Part shown: positions 8,859 to 18,641 of the stretch, piece after piece
How positions within the stretch are numbered: position 1 is the first letter of the stretch
Layout of the letters: the number at the start of each line of letters is the position of its first letter
NCBI RefSeq assembly: GCF_022869805.1
Contig: NZ_CP094974.1
Location: 992,001 to 1,056,000, forward strand
Length of the DNA: 64,000 nt
Direction: 5' to 3'
Source of the DNA: Halosolutus halophilus
Lineage (GTDB): Archaea > Halobacteriota > Halobacteria > Halobacteriales > Natrialbaceae
Program-made: the position numbers and the translations under genes
The notes under the pieces: generated by a model
Told to the model about the DNA's origin: nothing
The model's database searches: none
The model's input: the letters and a program-made list of their open reading frames with translations, nothing else

Positions 8859-10394
8859 ATGAGTCAGCAAGCCACTGCGCAGGTACACGGCCACTACATC
8901 GGCGGCGAGTGGACCGACGGTAACGGCACCGAGACGTTCGAGAGCGAGAACCCGGCGACCGGCGAGACGCTGGCGACGTTCCGGCGCGGGACGGCCGACG
9001 ACGTGGACGAGGCGCTCGCGGCCGCCGAGGACGCCTTCGAGGAGTGGCGCGAACTGTCGTACATCGATCGAGCGGAGTACCTCTGGGACATCTACCACGA
9101 ACTCCGTGACCGCCACGAGGAACTGGGCGCGATCGTCACGAAGGAGTGTGGCAAGGAGATCTCGGAGGGCAAAGCCGACGTGACGGAGGCCTGGCACATG
9201 GTCGAGTGGGCGGCGGGCAACGCTCGCCACCCTCACGGCGACGTGGTTCCGAGCGAAATCCCAAGTAAGGACGCCTACATGCGGCGCAAGCCCCGCGGCG
9301 TCGTCGGCTGCATCACGCCGTGGAACTTCCCGGTCGCGATCCCGTTCTGGCACATGGCGATCGCGCTCGTCGAGGGGAACACGGTCGTCTGGAAGCCGGC
9401 CGAGCAGACGCCGTGGTGTGGCCAAATCATCGCCGAGATGTTCGAGGAAGCCGGGATCCCCGACGGCGTGTTCAACATGGTTCAGGGCTTCGGCGACGCC
9501 GGCGCGGCCATTACGGACGACGGACGCGTCGACACGGTGCTCTTCACGGGCTCCGCCGAAGTCGGTCACGAGATCGCGAGCAAGGTCGGCGGCGAACCCG
9601 GCAAACTCGCCGCCTGCGAGATGGGCGGCAAGAACGGCATCGTCGTCACGGAAGAAGCGGATCTGGACGTCGCCGTCCACTCGGCGATCATGTCCTCGTT
9701 CAAGACGACCGGCCAGCGCTGCGTCTCCAGCGAACGGCTGATCGTTCACACCGACGTCTACGACGAGTTCAAAGACCGGTACGTCGAGGTCGCAGAAGCC
9801 ATCGCCGTCGGAGACCCCCTGCAGGAGGACACGTTCATGGGGCCGGCGATCGAACCCGAGCACGTCGAGAAGATCCGCCGGCACAACGAACTCGCCCAGC
9901 AGGAGGGTGCCGAGGTGCTCGTCGATCGATTCGAACTCCGAGACGACGAGATTCCGGACGGGCACGCCGAAGGTCACTGGGTCGGCCCGTTCGTCTACGA
10001 GATCGACTACGATCCGGACCTGCGCTGTCTCAAAGAGGAGTGTTTCGGCCCCCACGTCGCGCTCGTCGAGTACGAGGGCGACATCGATCGGGCGATCGAA
10101 ATCCACAACGACACGCCCTACGGGCTGGCGGGCGCGATCATCTCCGAGGACTACCGTCAGATCAATCGGTTCCGCGATCGGGCCGATCTGGGGCTCGCGT
10201 ACGCGAACCTGCCCTGCATCGGGGCCGAGGTCCAGTTGCCCTTCGGCGGCGTCAAGAAGTCCGGCAACGGCTACCCGAGCGCCCGCGAGGCGATCGAGGC
10301 CGTCACCGAGCGCACCGCCTGGACGATGAACAACTCGAAAGAGATCGAGATGGCACAGGGCCTCTCGGCCGATATCGTCACGCGCGACGACTGA
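8859..10394 (+). CDS. NAD(P)-dependent aldehyde dehydrogenase
   Basis: This 511-residue enzyme oxidises an aldehyde to its acid. Conserved positions are N156 in TPWNF, K179 in VVWKP, the cofactor loop FTGSAEVG near 229-236, the general-base E254 in CEMGGKN and the nucleophile C288 in TTGQRCVSS. The C-terminal FGGVKKSGNGYPS is also typical. I chose the ATG at 8859; the frame is open 35 codons upstream but that stretch lacks the acidic composition of the protein. It resembles succinate-semialdehyde or 2-oxoglutarate-semialdehyde dehydrogenases; substrate is unresolved and no pathway genes lie beside it. Confidence 0.93.
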   Translation: MSQQATAQVHGHYIGGEWTDGNGTETFESENPATGETLATFRRGTADDVDEALAAAEDAFEEWRELSYIDRAEYLWDIYHELRDRHEELGAIVTKECGKEISEGKADVTEAWHMVEWAAGNARHPHGDVVPSEIPSKDAYMRRKPRGVVGCITPWNFPVAIPFWHMAIALVEGNTVVWKPAEQTPWCGQIIAEMFEEAGIPDGVFNMVQGFGDAGAAITDDGRVDTVLFTGSAEVGHEIASKVGGEPGKLAACEMGGKNGIVVTEEADLDVAVHSAIMSSFKTTGQRCVSSERLIVHTDVYDEFKDRYVEVAEAIAVGDPLQEDTFMGPAIEPEHVEKIRRHNELAQQEGAEVLVDRFELRDDEIPDGHAEGHWVGPFVYEIDYDPDLRCLKEECFGPHVALVEYEGDIDRAIEIHNDTPYGLAGAIISEDYRQINRFRDRADLGLAYANLPCIGAEVQLPFGGVKKSGNGYPSAREAIEAVTERTAWTMNNSKEIEMAQGLSADIVTRDD

Positions 10395-10493
10395 AACCGA
10401 TCGGCACCGCGTCGATCCGGATCGGACTCCGGGCCGGCATCGCGTCCGTTCCGGATCGACTCGCGAGCGTCACCGCCAAGCGCGACGCGAGCG

Positions 10494-10985
10494 TCACCGG
10501 CCGTCGACGGCGGTGCGAATCAGCGGATACCACGTTCCGAGGACGGCGCCGTAGGCGATGAGCGCCATCAGGCTCGCGCCGTGCTGGCACGGTAGCGACA
10601 GGGTCCCGCCGGTCAGTTCGATCCAGAGGGGGACGCCGTAGGCGACGCCGACGAGCCAGCAGACGGTGCCGTAGGCGACGCCGAGACAGCCCCCGAGGAA
10701 CGGTGTGTACGGCGCGGCCGCGAGCGGGGCCGGTGCGAACCGGTGGTTCGCGGCGCGGGTCAGCCCCGCGACGAACGCCAGGGCGGCGACGAATCCGTGC
10801 GCGACGACGAACGCCCAGTCGTTGACGGCGCTCTCGACGCCATACAGCGCGGGGATGGCCTCGAGGTGCCCGGTCGCAGCTACCAGTTCGCCGAACGTCA
10901 GACTGGCGAGGAGGGCCGCGATGACCGCACCGGAAATCGTTCCGTCCGAGGGAATTTCGTATCGGCTGGAACGTCCGTATGACAT
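10494..10985 (-). CDS. Small membrane protein, duplicated family copy A
   Basis: A 163-residue protein with four predicted membrane spans (about 18-36, 55-76, 92-116, 135-155) and a conserved central LGGCLGVAYGTVCWLVGVAY. A near-twin lies at 21630-22145; they share the MSYGRS start, the TGHLE motif, the central block and the C-terminal GTWYPLIRTAV/GAWYPLVRTAV. The start at 10985 is fixed by that alignment and by a TATA-like box 27 nt upstream. The frame stays open 39 codons upstream but is not shared. Function is unknown. Confidence 0.78.
   Translation of the reverse strand: MSYGRSSRYEIPSDGTISGAVIAALLASLTFGELVAATGHLEAIPALYGVESAVNDWAFVVAHGFVAALAFVAGLTRAANHRFAPAPLAAAPYTPFLGGCLGVAYGTVCWLVGVAYGVPLWIELTGGTLSLPCQHGASLMALIAYGAVLGTWYPLIRTAVDGR
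10618..10703. repeat. 86-nt block identical to 21778-21863
   Basis: Every base of this block recurs inside the paralogous membrane-protein gene, including third codon positions, while flanking coding sequence differs at many sites. This is the footprint of recent gene conversion or an unusually constrained segment. Confidence 0.85.
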
Positions 10986-11409
10986 GACTGTTCGATCTAC
11001 GGCGAGAATATAAATAAGTAGGTCAATCGCCTCGGGCACGGTGGCCGTAGCTCGTCGATCGGTAGTTCGTGGTTCGTCACCAGGTGGCTCGTGAGCTGTC
11101 ACTAGGTAGCCCGTGGCCCGTCAGTGGACGCACCGCGTCGTACCAGCGGTGTGGTGAGTGTTCGCGGATCGACGTTTCCGCCTTCGGGGGCCGGGTGCGG
11201 CCCGACGCCGACGACAGCCGCCACGGTCGTTCGACGGGATGCCCGTTCTGAGCGGAATACGGTCGATACAGCGAGGGACGGCTTTTTCCCCGCCCACGGT
11301 GAGGAGGGCTCCGCCCGACACTACCCGGAGCGAAGCGATCGGAGCGGCGGATAGGGGCGCAGCCACCGCGGGAAGACGGCGAACAGCGGCCAGACCGGGT
11401 GGAACCGGG
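10986..11409. other. Intergenic region with one promoter
   Basis: A TATA-like ATATTTATA-type element (minus strand, 11008-11017) lies 27 nt upstream of the gene starting at 10985. An iterated phrase built on GTAGTTCGTGGTTCGTCAC, GTGGCTCGTGAG and GTAGCCCGTGG occurs at 11061-11120, a short imperfect tandem. No coding frame is credible in the remaining sequence. Confidence 0.5.
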
Positions 11410-11826
11410 TTACCGATCGGCCGTCGTGGCGGGGACGTCGAGTGACGCGGCGAGGATCGCGGTCTGGACCGTTCGCAGGTCCGTCTCCTGGATCGTCGCG
11501 GCGGCCTGGAACAGTTCACGGGCCCGCGTCACGTGCGTCGCGCTGGCGGCGAGGTGCACGAGCAGGAACGCGTCGGGATCGACCCGTCTGGCCGCGTCGA
11601 AATCCGCGGCGTCGTACAGCGCGTCGAACTCCGCGACGACGTCGCGGAGGAGCGCGTCGCTCGCTTCGGCGCCGGGATCGCCCGCGGGGACCGATCCCGC
11701 CGCCTCGTCGAAGTAGTCGTCGAGGTCGACGATTCCGGCCGTTTCGTACAACGAATCGGCGAGTGCGTCGAAGACCGGTTCGGTCACGTACACGCCGAAA
11801 ATCGTGAAGTCATCGCTACCAGTCAT
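11410..11826 (-). CDS. Hypothetical acidic protein
   Basis: A 138-residue, soluble, helix-rich acidic protein with no recognised motif. Composition (Asp/Ala rich, no low-complexity run) and an ATG at 11826 support a real gene. It is followed by no operon partner; upstream on the same strand lies the zinc-ribbon gene at 11935-12117, 108 bp away. Confidence 0.6.
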   Translation of the reverse strand: MTGSDDFTIFGVYVTEPVFDALADSLYETAGIVDLDDYFDEAAGSVPAGDPGAEASDALLRDVVAEFDALYDAADFDAARRVDPDAFLLVHLAASATHVTRARELFQAAATIQETDLRTVQTAILAASLDVPATTADR

Positions 11827-11934
11827 CTGTCCGTGCTTCGTCGCCGCGGCACAAATACGTCCGAGTGGGCGGCATCCGGCCCGTCGACGGCCCCGTTCGA
11901 TCGGTCCGTGGACGTCGCGTCCGCATCCGCGGCG

Positions 11935-12117
11935 TCATCCGAGGGTGAAGGTGTGCTCGCGGCTCGCAGCACAGCTGGGACAGACGTGCCGGTACACGAT
12001 CCGTCCGCCGTCCGTCCGACTCTCCCAGTTACCCTCCTCGTCCACGTATCCGCACTCCGGACACTTCTTGTCGGTGTTCTCGTACCGCCGTCGAATCCGT
12101 TCGAGGGGTGTTGTCAT
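11935..12117 (-). CDS. HVO_0649-type small zinc-ribbon protein
   Basis: This 60-residue protein carries two zinc knuckles, CPECG near 19-23 and CPSC near 47-50, separated by a beta-hairpin sequence with RIVYRHV. The layout matches the HVO_0649 family of haloarchaeal CPxCG microproteins as I remember it. On the minus strand a T-rich TATA-like box at 12139-12149 is about 28 nt upstream of the ATG. Such proteins are thought to act in regulation or protein interactions; the role here is unknown. Confidence 0.8.
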   Translation of the reverse strand: MTTPLERIRRRYENTDKKCPECGYVDEEGNWESRTDGGRIVYRHVCPSCAASREHTFTLG

Positions 12118-12385
12118 ATGACAATCTACGATCTCCGCACATAAAAATCGAGTCGGTCGCCCGCACGACGTAGCGCGTGGCCGATTCGACCGGATTGGCG
12201 GCGGATCTCACGACCCGAGACGACCGCTTTCGGACGTCGATCGTCTCGGTCCCGGACTCAATAGCGACGGCGACGCCAGTATCGTCTCGACGCGATCGAG
12301 TTCACGGTGTTCGGTAGCGGTTCCGTCCACTGGGACTATCCGTCGTGTGATCGCTACGATGTCGGTCCCCCGAGCCGATCACGGG

Positions 12386-13648
12386 TCAGAGATCCTCCAG
12401 AATCGGTCGGCGGCCGAGTCGCCAGCCGGCAATCGCTGCGGCGATCGTCCCGATGACGACTGCAATCGTGATCCCGCTGGCGTAGATGAAGTCGGCCGTC
12501 CGGACGAGGTCGTCGAAGCCCACGACGGCTGCGGCGAGCTGATTGAGCACCCCGATCCCCGGAGGCGTGAGTGCGAGGCCGACGAGTCCGCCGAGAAGAC
12601 CGATCGTCAGCCCCTGTCCGATCACCGTCGCGATCAGTAGCGGTGCCGAGATGCCCTGTGCTCGCAGTGCGGCGAACTCGCGCCGTTGCTGGAACACCAC
12701 GAGTGACAGCAGCGACACCGTCAGCGCGACGCCAGCGCCGACTGCGAGCAAGACGAGCGCTCCGCCGGCCGCGAGGACGAGCACCTGTTCCTGCAGGACC
12801 GCTTCGAGTTGTTCCTGATTCGATCGAATCTCGTACTCCGGGTACGCCGTCGCAAGGTCCCGGTGGACGGCGTCGACGGCTGCGTCGTCCTCGACGGTGA
12901 TCGTGATGAACGTCGCGGGCTCAGTCCGGGTCGTTCCGGTCACCTGGTGGAGTTCGCTCAGCGGCATCGTCACGGTCGGAGCGCCGAGCATGCGTTCGAA
13001 GGTCGGTGAGATGCCGACGACGGTGAACTCGGTGTTCCTGGCGACCGCGAGCGACCCGCCGACGTGTAACGTATCGCCGACGGAGACGTTCAGGGCTCGT
13101 GCCGTTTCCTCGTCGAGCAGGAGTTCGTTCGTCATGGTCCCCTCGTACGTCCCGTTCGCGTAGTGGGGATCACCGCTGAGCCCCTCGCCTGACGTTACCT
13201 GGACGGCCGAGCCGCCGCCTGGGACGCCGGTGCCGACGAACGTCTCGAACTCGCCATCGTCAGTTCCGACGTACACCGTTTCGAACGCCAGCGGTGCTGC
13301 ATTCGCGACACCGTCGTACGTTTCCATCTCCCGGGCGACCGTTCGTGAGTCGTGCAGCGAATTTTCGAAGCCGCCGCCACCGGTGGTCGTCAACCGCGTT
13401 TCGCCCGCCGTCACCCACAGGTCTCGATCGGCGGCTTCGAACTGCCGTTCGCCGGTTTCGAGGACCCCGACGCCGGCACCAGCGAGCAGCGTCGTCGCCA
13501 ACACGGCCAGCGCGACGCCGATGATCGCCAGTCCCAGCCGGAGGCGGTGATGGCGGAGCTGGGCGAGGGTCAATCCGCCAGCGGTCCGGAGGAGTCCGCC
13601 CCACCGGGCCGGACGACTCGAACCGGTATCGGAGCGCGACTCCTGCAT
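12386..13648 (-). CDS. ABC transporter permease, FtsX-like (second permease)
   Basis: A 420-residue permease of the FtsX/MacB/LolC type: an N-terminal membrane span (about 28-50), an extracytoplasmic domain of some 220 residues (MacB periplasmic-core-like), then three spans near 285-400. Its ATG at 13648 overlaps the stop of the preceding permease as ATGA. Together with the permease at 13648-14862 and the ATPase at 14859-15635 it forms a complete three-gene exporter operon. These systems extrude lipoproteins, peptides or act mechanically on the envelope; no substrate-binding partner is present. Confidence 0.9.
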   Translation of the reverse strand: MQESRSDTGSSRPARWGGLLRTAGGLTLAQLRHHRLRLGLAIIGVALAVLATTLLAGAGVGVLETGERQFEAADRDLWVTAGETRLTTTGGGGFENSLHDSRTVAREMETYDGVANAAPLAFETVYVGTDDGEFETFVGTGVPGGGSAVQVTSGEGLSGDPHYANGTYEGTMTNELLLDEETARALNVSVGDTLHVGGSLAVARNTEFTVVGISPTFERMLGAPTVTMPLSELHQVTGTTRTEPATFITITVEDDAAVDAVHRDLATAYPEYEIRSNQEQLEAVLQEQVLVLAAGGALVLLAVGAGVALTVSLLSLVVFQQRREFAALRAQGISAPLLIATVIGQGLTIGLLGGLVGLALTPPGIGVLNQLAAAVVGFDDLVRTADFIYASGITIAVVIGTIAAAIAGWRLGRRPILEDL

Positions 13649-14862
13649 CAGGGAACACCCCCCGTCAGGCGACGGGTCGCCACGAGCAACCACGGAACCG
13701 ACAGCAGCCCGATCACGACGCCGACGACGAGCCCGTAGGGAACGAACAGCGGGGACGACGCGGCGATCGGCTCCGTCGTTATCGTCCGCGTGGCGAGTTC
13801 GTTGACGACTCGAACGGTAACGAGCCCGCCGATCCCGCCCAGCAGACCGCCCAGAGCCGTCGTCACCAGCGTCTGGACGCTCACGAAGGTGAGCTGGCTC
13901 CGGACCGAGACGCCGAGCGCGCTCATCGTCGCCAGTTGCTGTCGATCCGCGACCAGTTCGAGTCCGGACGTCGTGACGACGAACAGCGTCCCGATCGTCA
14001 CCGCGACGACGATCGCTGCGAAGCCGAGCGCCACCGGCAACTCGGCATCGATCGTCTGCGTCGCCGTCAGTTCACTCCGGGTGAGCACGGCGGACTGTTC
14101 GTACACCCCGGCAAGCTCGTCTTCGACCGCCGGCGAGTTCGTCGCCACGATGAACTGATCGGCCTGATCGTGCCTGTCTGCCCCCGTCACCGACTGGAGC
14201 TCGCTCAACTGAACGACCGCGGTCGGGACGTCACCGATGCGCTCGGCGGACTCGTCGACGCCGGCGACGGTGAACGAGCCGTTCCCCCCGACGGTTACCG
14301 AGTCGCCAGCAGACGCCTCGAGAACGGCCGCGGCGCTGTCGGAGAGGACGACCTCGCCGGTCCACTGGCCGTCGTACCCACCGTCGGCGTAGTACGGATC
14401 GCCCGGCGTCAGGGGCGTGGTAGAAACGCCAGCGACCCGATCGACGTCCGGGTGGTCAACGACGCCGACGACCAGGACGTACTCCGTCGACGACCCACCC
14501 TCGACCCGCAGTACCTGTATCAGGACGGGCGTTGCCGAGGTAACGTCCTCGATCTCGTTGATCCGATCGGTCGTCTCGTGGACCGAGCCGAACTGTGGCC
14601 CGTCCGTTGCGACCAGCGGCGAGTTGATGCCGTCGCTCTCCGGAACGATCCAGTAGTCGACGTCGTCGTCGTAGACGGTCGTTCCCGTCGCGAGGCCAAT
14701 GCCGATTCCCGTGACGGCGACCAGTAACGTGATGGCGATCGCCACGCCCAGGACGCTGAACAGGACGCGCTGTTGGGCGGTGTGGGTCGCTCGCGAGACC
14801 GCCCGGCGAACCGCGACACCGACGAGTCCGACCCATCGTCGCACGACGGTGTGGATGCTCAT
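13648..14862 (-). CDS. ABC transporter permease, FtsX-like (first permease)
   Basis: A 404-residue paralog of the neighbouring permease, with a span at about 31-53, a large external domain to about residue 270 and three C-terminal spans. The start ATG at 14862 overlaps the stop of the ATPase gene (ATGA), so translation is probably coupled. The two permeases share topology and motifs such as the [16 protein letters not shown] phrase in the external domain, indicating an old tandem duplication and a heterodimeric membrane unit. Confidence 0.9.
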   Translation of the reverse strand: MSIHTVVRRWVGLVGVAVRRAVSRATHTAQQRVLFSVLGVAIAITLLVAVTGIGIGLATGTTVYDDDVDYWIVPESDGINSPLVATDGPQFGSVHETTDRINEIEDVTSATPVLIQVLRVEGGSSTEYVLVVGVVDHPDVDRVAGVSTTPLTPGDPYYADGGYDGQWTGEVVLSDSAAAVLEASAGDSVTVGGNGSFTVAGVDESAERIGDVPTAVVQLSELQSVTGADRHDQADQFIVATNSPAVEDELAGVYEQSAVLTRSELTATQTIDAELPVALGFAAIVVAVTIGTLFVVTTSGLELVADRQQLATMSALGVSVRSQLTFVSVQTLVTTALGGLLGGIGGLVTVRVVNELATRTITTEPIAASSPLFVPYGLVVGVVIGLLSVPWLLVATRRLTGGVP

Positions 14863-15635
14863 GGGGAAACCGTGGGTCGATCCGTCCCGTCGATTCGCGT
14901 GCCGTCTTGCAACCGGATCACCCGGTCGCACACCGCGAGCGTCTCTCGGTCGTGCGAGGCGAGCACGACGGCGTGGTCGTCCGCAACGCGCGCGAACTCT
15001 TCGAGGATCCCCCTACCGGTCTCGGTGTCGAGTTCGCCCGTCGGCTCGTCGGCGATCACGAGCGTCGGATCGGTCACGAGTGCGCGAGCGATCGCGACGC
15101 GCTGTTGTTCGCCGCCGCTCAACTCCCGCGGGCGATGGGTGATGCGATCCTCGAGACCGACCCGCTCGAGGAGGGCCGTCGCCCGTCGTCGGCGCTCCCG
15201 TTTGCGAACGCCGAGTTCGACGAGCGGCAAGGCGACGTTCGCGCGAGCCGACAGTGCATCGAGCAGATGGAAGTGCTGAAAGACGATGCCGACGTGCTCG
15301 AGTCGGTACCGCGTCCGGTCCCGCGTCGACAGCTCCGCGAGATCCGTGCCCCGGAACGAGATCCGTCCCTCGGTCGGCCGGTCGAGGCCGGCGACGAGAT
15401 GCAACAGCGTGGACTTCCCGCTCCCGCTCGGGCCGGCGAGACCGACGATCTCCCCGTCGCCGACGGTAAGCGAAACCGAGTCGAGGGCGCGGACGGTCGG
15501 TGGGTCCGATCGGCCGAGAGCGGCACCCAATCGGCCCGGTTCCGCGCCTCTGGTGTATCGTTTCGTCACGTCGTCCGCTTCGACGACCGGTGGAGGCGTG
15601 TCGACACCGTCCGGGGAAACAGCGGGGGCAGCCAT
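14859..15635 (-). CDS. ABC transporter ATP-binding protein (LolD/MacB type)
   Basis: A 258-residue ATPase with Walker [10 protein letters not shown] near 68-76, a Q-loop at about 120, signature LSGGEQQ at 172-178, Walker [10 protein letters not shown] at 192-200 and H-loop ASHD near 226-229. The sequence following the signature is typical of LolD/MacB exporters. Start is the ATG at 15635: the open frame continues 60 codons upstream but that part is basic and unlike the family. It leads the three-gene exporter operon. Confidence 0.92.
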   Translation of the reverse strand: MAAPAVSPDGVDTPPPVVEADDVTKRYTRGAEPGRLGAALGRSDPPTVRALDSVSLTVGDGEIVGLAGPSGSGKSTLLHLVAGLDRPTEGRISFRGTDLAELSTRDRTRYRLEHVGIVFQHFHLLDALSARANVALPLVELGVRKRERRRRATALLERVGLEDRITHRPRELSGGEQQRVAIARALVTDPTLVIADEPTGELDTETGRGILEEFARVADDHAVVLASHDRETLAVCDRVIRLQDGTRIDGTDRPTVSP

Positions 15636-15806
15636 TACCGGGTGACTATCGTACGGACAATTAATTCTCTCGGTTCGACCAGTCCGTTTGCTGAAACGTA
15701 TCGGCGGTCGCCGGACGCGTCGGCCCGACCCGCCGTGCCGGATCGTCCCGGTTTCCGGCCGCGCCGTCGCCGCCGGTCCGATCGGACGTCGGATCACGAA
15801 CGAATC

Positions 15807-15815
15807 GCTTATCAA
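15807..15815 (+). promoter_or_regulatory. TATA-like box before the nucleotidyltransferase
   Basis: GCTTATCAA is centred 31 nt upstream of the ATG at 15842. Spacing fits a short-leader or leaderless transcript. Confidence 0.4.
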
Positions 15816-15841
15816 GCAAATACCGCAATCGGACCCTATTC

Positions 15842-17029
15842 ATGAAAGCGATCGTACTCGCCGCTGGTGAGGGCACCCGAATTCGCCCGCTGTCCCGGTC
15901 GGTACCGAAGCCGATGCTGCCCGTCGCCGATCGGCCGCTCGTCGCCCACACCGTCGACGCGGCGATCGACGCCGGCGTCGACGAGGTCGTCCTCGTGGTC
16001 GGCTACGAAGCCGCGACCGTTCGCGACTATTTCGGGTCCGAATACCGCGGTGTCACCGTCTCCTATGCCGTCCAGGACGAACAGGCCGGGACGGCCCACG
16101 CCGTCGACGCGGCCAGCGCCCACCTCGACGGCCCCTTCGCGGTGCTCAACGGCGACAACCTGTACGATCCGGCTGCGATCGAGGCCCTGATCACGGCGTG
16201 TCCGGCCGTCTGCGCCGTCGAGGTCGACGAGCCGCGCAACTACGGCGTGTTGAGTACGGACGCCAGCGGGGAGACCGTCACGGGGATCGTCGAGAAACCG
16301 GCTGAGCCGCCGACGAACCTCGCGAACGCCGGCGCGTACGCCTTTCCCGAACGGGCGACGGAGTGGCTCGCGGTTCCGACGAGCGAACGCGGCGAGCGCG
16401 AGATTACGGACGTACTCGCCCGGGTGATCGACCACCACGACGTGACGCCGGTCCCGGTCGATCGATGGCTCGACGTGGGTCGCCCGTGGGAACTGCTGGA
16501 AGCGAACGAGTGGAAACTCGGCGCGCTCGATCGACGGCTCGACGGCGACGTCAGCGACGATGCGACGCTGAACGGGGACGTCGTCGTCGAAGCGGGGGCA
16601 ACGGTGAAGGCCGGCGTCGTGATCGAGGGCCCGGTCCTGGTCCGATCGGGCGCGACGATCGGCCCGAACGCCTACGTTCGCGGCGCGACGCTGGTCGGGG
16701 AGCACGCGAAAGTCGGCCACGCTGCCGAGGTGAAAAACAGCGTGCTCTCGGCCGGTGCGTCGGTGAGTCACCTCTCGTACGTCGGCGACAGCGTTCTCGG
16801 GCGCGACGTCAACTTCGGTGCCGGCACGAACGTCGCCAATCTCCGCCACGACGAGGCCGACGTTCGGGTTACGGTCAAGGGCGATCGGGTTTCCACCGGG
16901 CGCCGGAAGTTCGGCGTCGTCGCCGGCGACGGCGTCAAGACCGGCATCAACACGAGCCTGACCCCGGGGCTGAAACTGTCCGGCGGGACGACGACCCGGC
17001 CCGGCGAAACGGTCGATCGGGACCGCTAA
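15842..17029 (+). CDS. Bifunctional sugar-1-phosphate nucleotidyltransferase / acetyltransferase (GlmU-like)
   Basis: A 395-residue protein with an N-terminal nucleotidyltransferase domain (LAAGEGTRIRPLSRSVPKPM, residues 5-24; metal aspartate in LNGDNLYD near 103) and a C-terminal left-handed beta-helix (about 235-390) of hexapeptide repeats. This is the archaeal GlmU-like layout that makes UDP-N-acetylglucosamine from glucosamine-1-phosphate. The glmM-like gene 94 bp downstream supports the amino-sugar assignment. A plain glucose- or mannose-1-phosphate specificity cannot be excluded. Confidence 0.88.
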   Translation: MKAIVLAAGEGTRIRPLSRSVPKPMLPVADRPLVAHTVDAAIDAGVDEVVLVVGYEAATVRDYFGSEYRGVTVSYAVQDEQAGTAHAVDAASAHLDGPFAVLNGDNLYDPAAIEALITACPAVCAVEVDEPRNYGVLSTDASGETVTGIVEKPAEPPTNLANAGAYAFPERATEWLAVPTSERGEREITDVLARVIDHHDVTPVPVDRWLDVGRPWELLEANEWKLGALDRRLDGDVSDDATLNGDVVVEAGATVKAGVVIEGPVLVRSGATIGPNAYVRGATLVGEHAKVGHAAEVKNSVLSAGASVSHLSYVGDSVLGRDVNFGAGTNVANLRHDEADVRVTVKGDRVSTGRRKFGVVAGDGVKTGINTSLTPGLKLSGGTTTRPGETVDRDR

Positions 17030-17123
17030 ACTGCGTCGCTGCGAAGCGAGAGCGTCATCCGCCCGCTTGCGACCGGACCAGATATCCGGTAGTACTAACA
17101 GTCACTCGAGCCGAATCGCCGCT

Positions 17124-18440
17124 ATGTTTGGAACGAGCGGCATTCGGGGTACCGTCGGGGAGGACGTCACCGCGTCGCTGGCGCTCTCCGTCGGGCGTGC
17201 AGTCGCGTCGGAGGGCCACGATCGGGTCGTCGTCGGCCGTGACCCGCGCGACAGCGGTTCACTCCTGCTCGATGCGCTTGCGGCGGGCCTCGGAGAGTGT
17301 GGCGCCGACGTCATCGAGGTCGGCGTCGAGGCAACGCCGACGATCGCCCGCGCGGTGAGCGCGTACGATGCCGACGCGGGCGCCGTTATAACGGCCTCGC
17401 ACAATCCGGCCCCGGACAACGGCATCAAACTCTGGACGCCCTCGGGAAAGGCGTTCGGCCCCGCGAAGCGAGAGGCGATCGAGAAGCGCCTCGAAACGGC
17501 GACGTACGAGCTTCAGCCGTGGGACGGGATCGGCACGCGGCGACAGCGGACGGACGCTGCCGACCAACACGCCGCGGCGTTGCGCGAGGCTGTCTCGATC
17601 GACGACCCCCCGCACGTCGTCGTCGACGTCGGCAACGGTGCCGGTGCGATTACCGCTCGCGTGCTCGCCGACGTCGGCTGTCACGTCGAAACGCTGAACG
17701 GCAACCCCGACGGTTCGTTCCCCGGCCGACCGAGCGAACCGAATTGCGAAACGCTGAGTACGCTCATGACTGTGCTCGAGACCACCGACGCGGCGGTGGG
17801 GATCGCTCACGACGGCGACGCCGATCGCATGGTCGCCGTCGACGACACCGGTGCGTTCGTCCCGAAGGACGTCTTACTGGCGCTGTTCGCCCGTACCGCT
17901 GCCGGCGAGGGCGATCGGGTCGCCGCCCCCGTCGATACGAGTCTCGCCGTCGACGACGCACTGGCCGAGGAGGGGGCGACGGTGACCCGGACGCGGGTCG
18001 GCGACGTCTACGTCGCCGAACGGACGACCGCGGACGACGTCGTCTTCGGCGGCGAACCCAGCGGCGCGTGGATCTGGCCCGACGAGACGCTGTGCCCCGA
18101 CGCACCGCTGGCCGCGTGCAAACTCGTCGAACTGGTCGCCGAGCGCGGCCCGCTGTCCGAACTCGTCGAGTCGATCCCGACGCATCCGATCGAACGGACG
18201 TCGATAACGGTCGACGACAAATCCGGCGCGATGGACCGGGTCGAGGAGCGCGTGGCCGATCGATACGACGACGTCGAGACGATGGACGGCGTCCGCGTCG
18301 AATCGAGCGACGGCTGGTTCCTGATCCGGGCGAGCGGGACCGAACCGGTGGTTCGGGTGACAGCAGAGGCGCGCGACGGCGCTCGAGCCGACGAACTGGC
18401 CGACGAAGCCATCGAGTTCGTTACGGGGGCAACGAAGTGA
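17124..18440 (+). CDS. glmM: Phosphoglucosamine/phosphohexomutase (GlmM-like)
   Basis: A 438-residue alpha-D-phosphohexomutase. The phosphoserine loop TASHNP places S92 as the phospho-acceptor, the metal loop DGDADR is at 230-235, the sugar loop GGEPSG follows near 311-316, and the C-terminal phosphate loop is RASGTEP. It would convert glucosamine-6-phosphate to glucosamine-1-phosphate, feeding the upstream GlmU-like enzyme. Start is the ATG at 17124, giving the family N-terminus MFGTSGIRG; 19 in-frame upstream codons are not conserved. Confidence 0.92.
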   Translation: MFGTSGIRGTVGEDVTASLALSVGRAVASEGHDRVVVGRDPRDSGSLLLDALAAGLGECGADVIEVGVEATPTIARAVSAYDADAGAVITASHNPAPDNGIKLWTPSGKAFGPAKREAIEKRLETATYELQPWDGIGTRRQRTDAADQHAAALREAVSIDDPPHVVVDVGNGAGAITARVLADVGCHVETLNGNPDGSFPGRPSEPNCETLSTLMTVLETTDAAVGIAHDGDADRMVAVDDTGAFVPKDVLLALFARTAAGEGDRVAAPVDTSLAVDDALAEEGATVTRTRVGDVYVAERTTADDVVFGGEPSGAWIWPDETLCPDAPLAACKLVELVAERGPLSELVESIPTHPIERTSITVDDKSGAMDRVEERVADRYDDVETMDGVRVESSDGWFLIRASGTEPVVRVTAEARDGARADELADEAIEFVTGATK

Positions 18441-18641
18441 CCTTCCGCACCGGGCAGCGGTGGCCGCGACGGTCGTGTCCCGCGCTGCAGGCCATGGGCC
18501 GCTGCGTTTCCACCGGAACCGGCCCCAGCGGTCGATCAGCGACCACCGGGCCCGGGCCGCGAATCTAACTGTCGTCGTTCACTTCACCAATGCTATCACT
18601 AGAAGGGGAAAATACAAGTTAGAATACTTCCCAGAGCAGTC

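Noticed and set aside
8718-10106. Minus-strand frame of 462 codons opposite the aldehyde dehydrogenase
   Set aside because: Valine/arginine-rich antisense of a clear ALDH; no family features.
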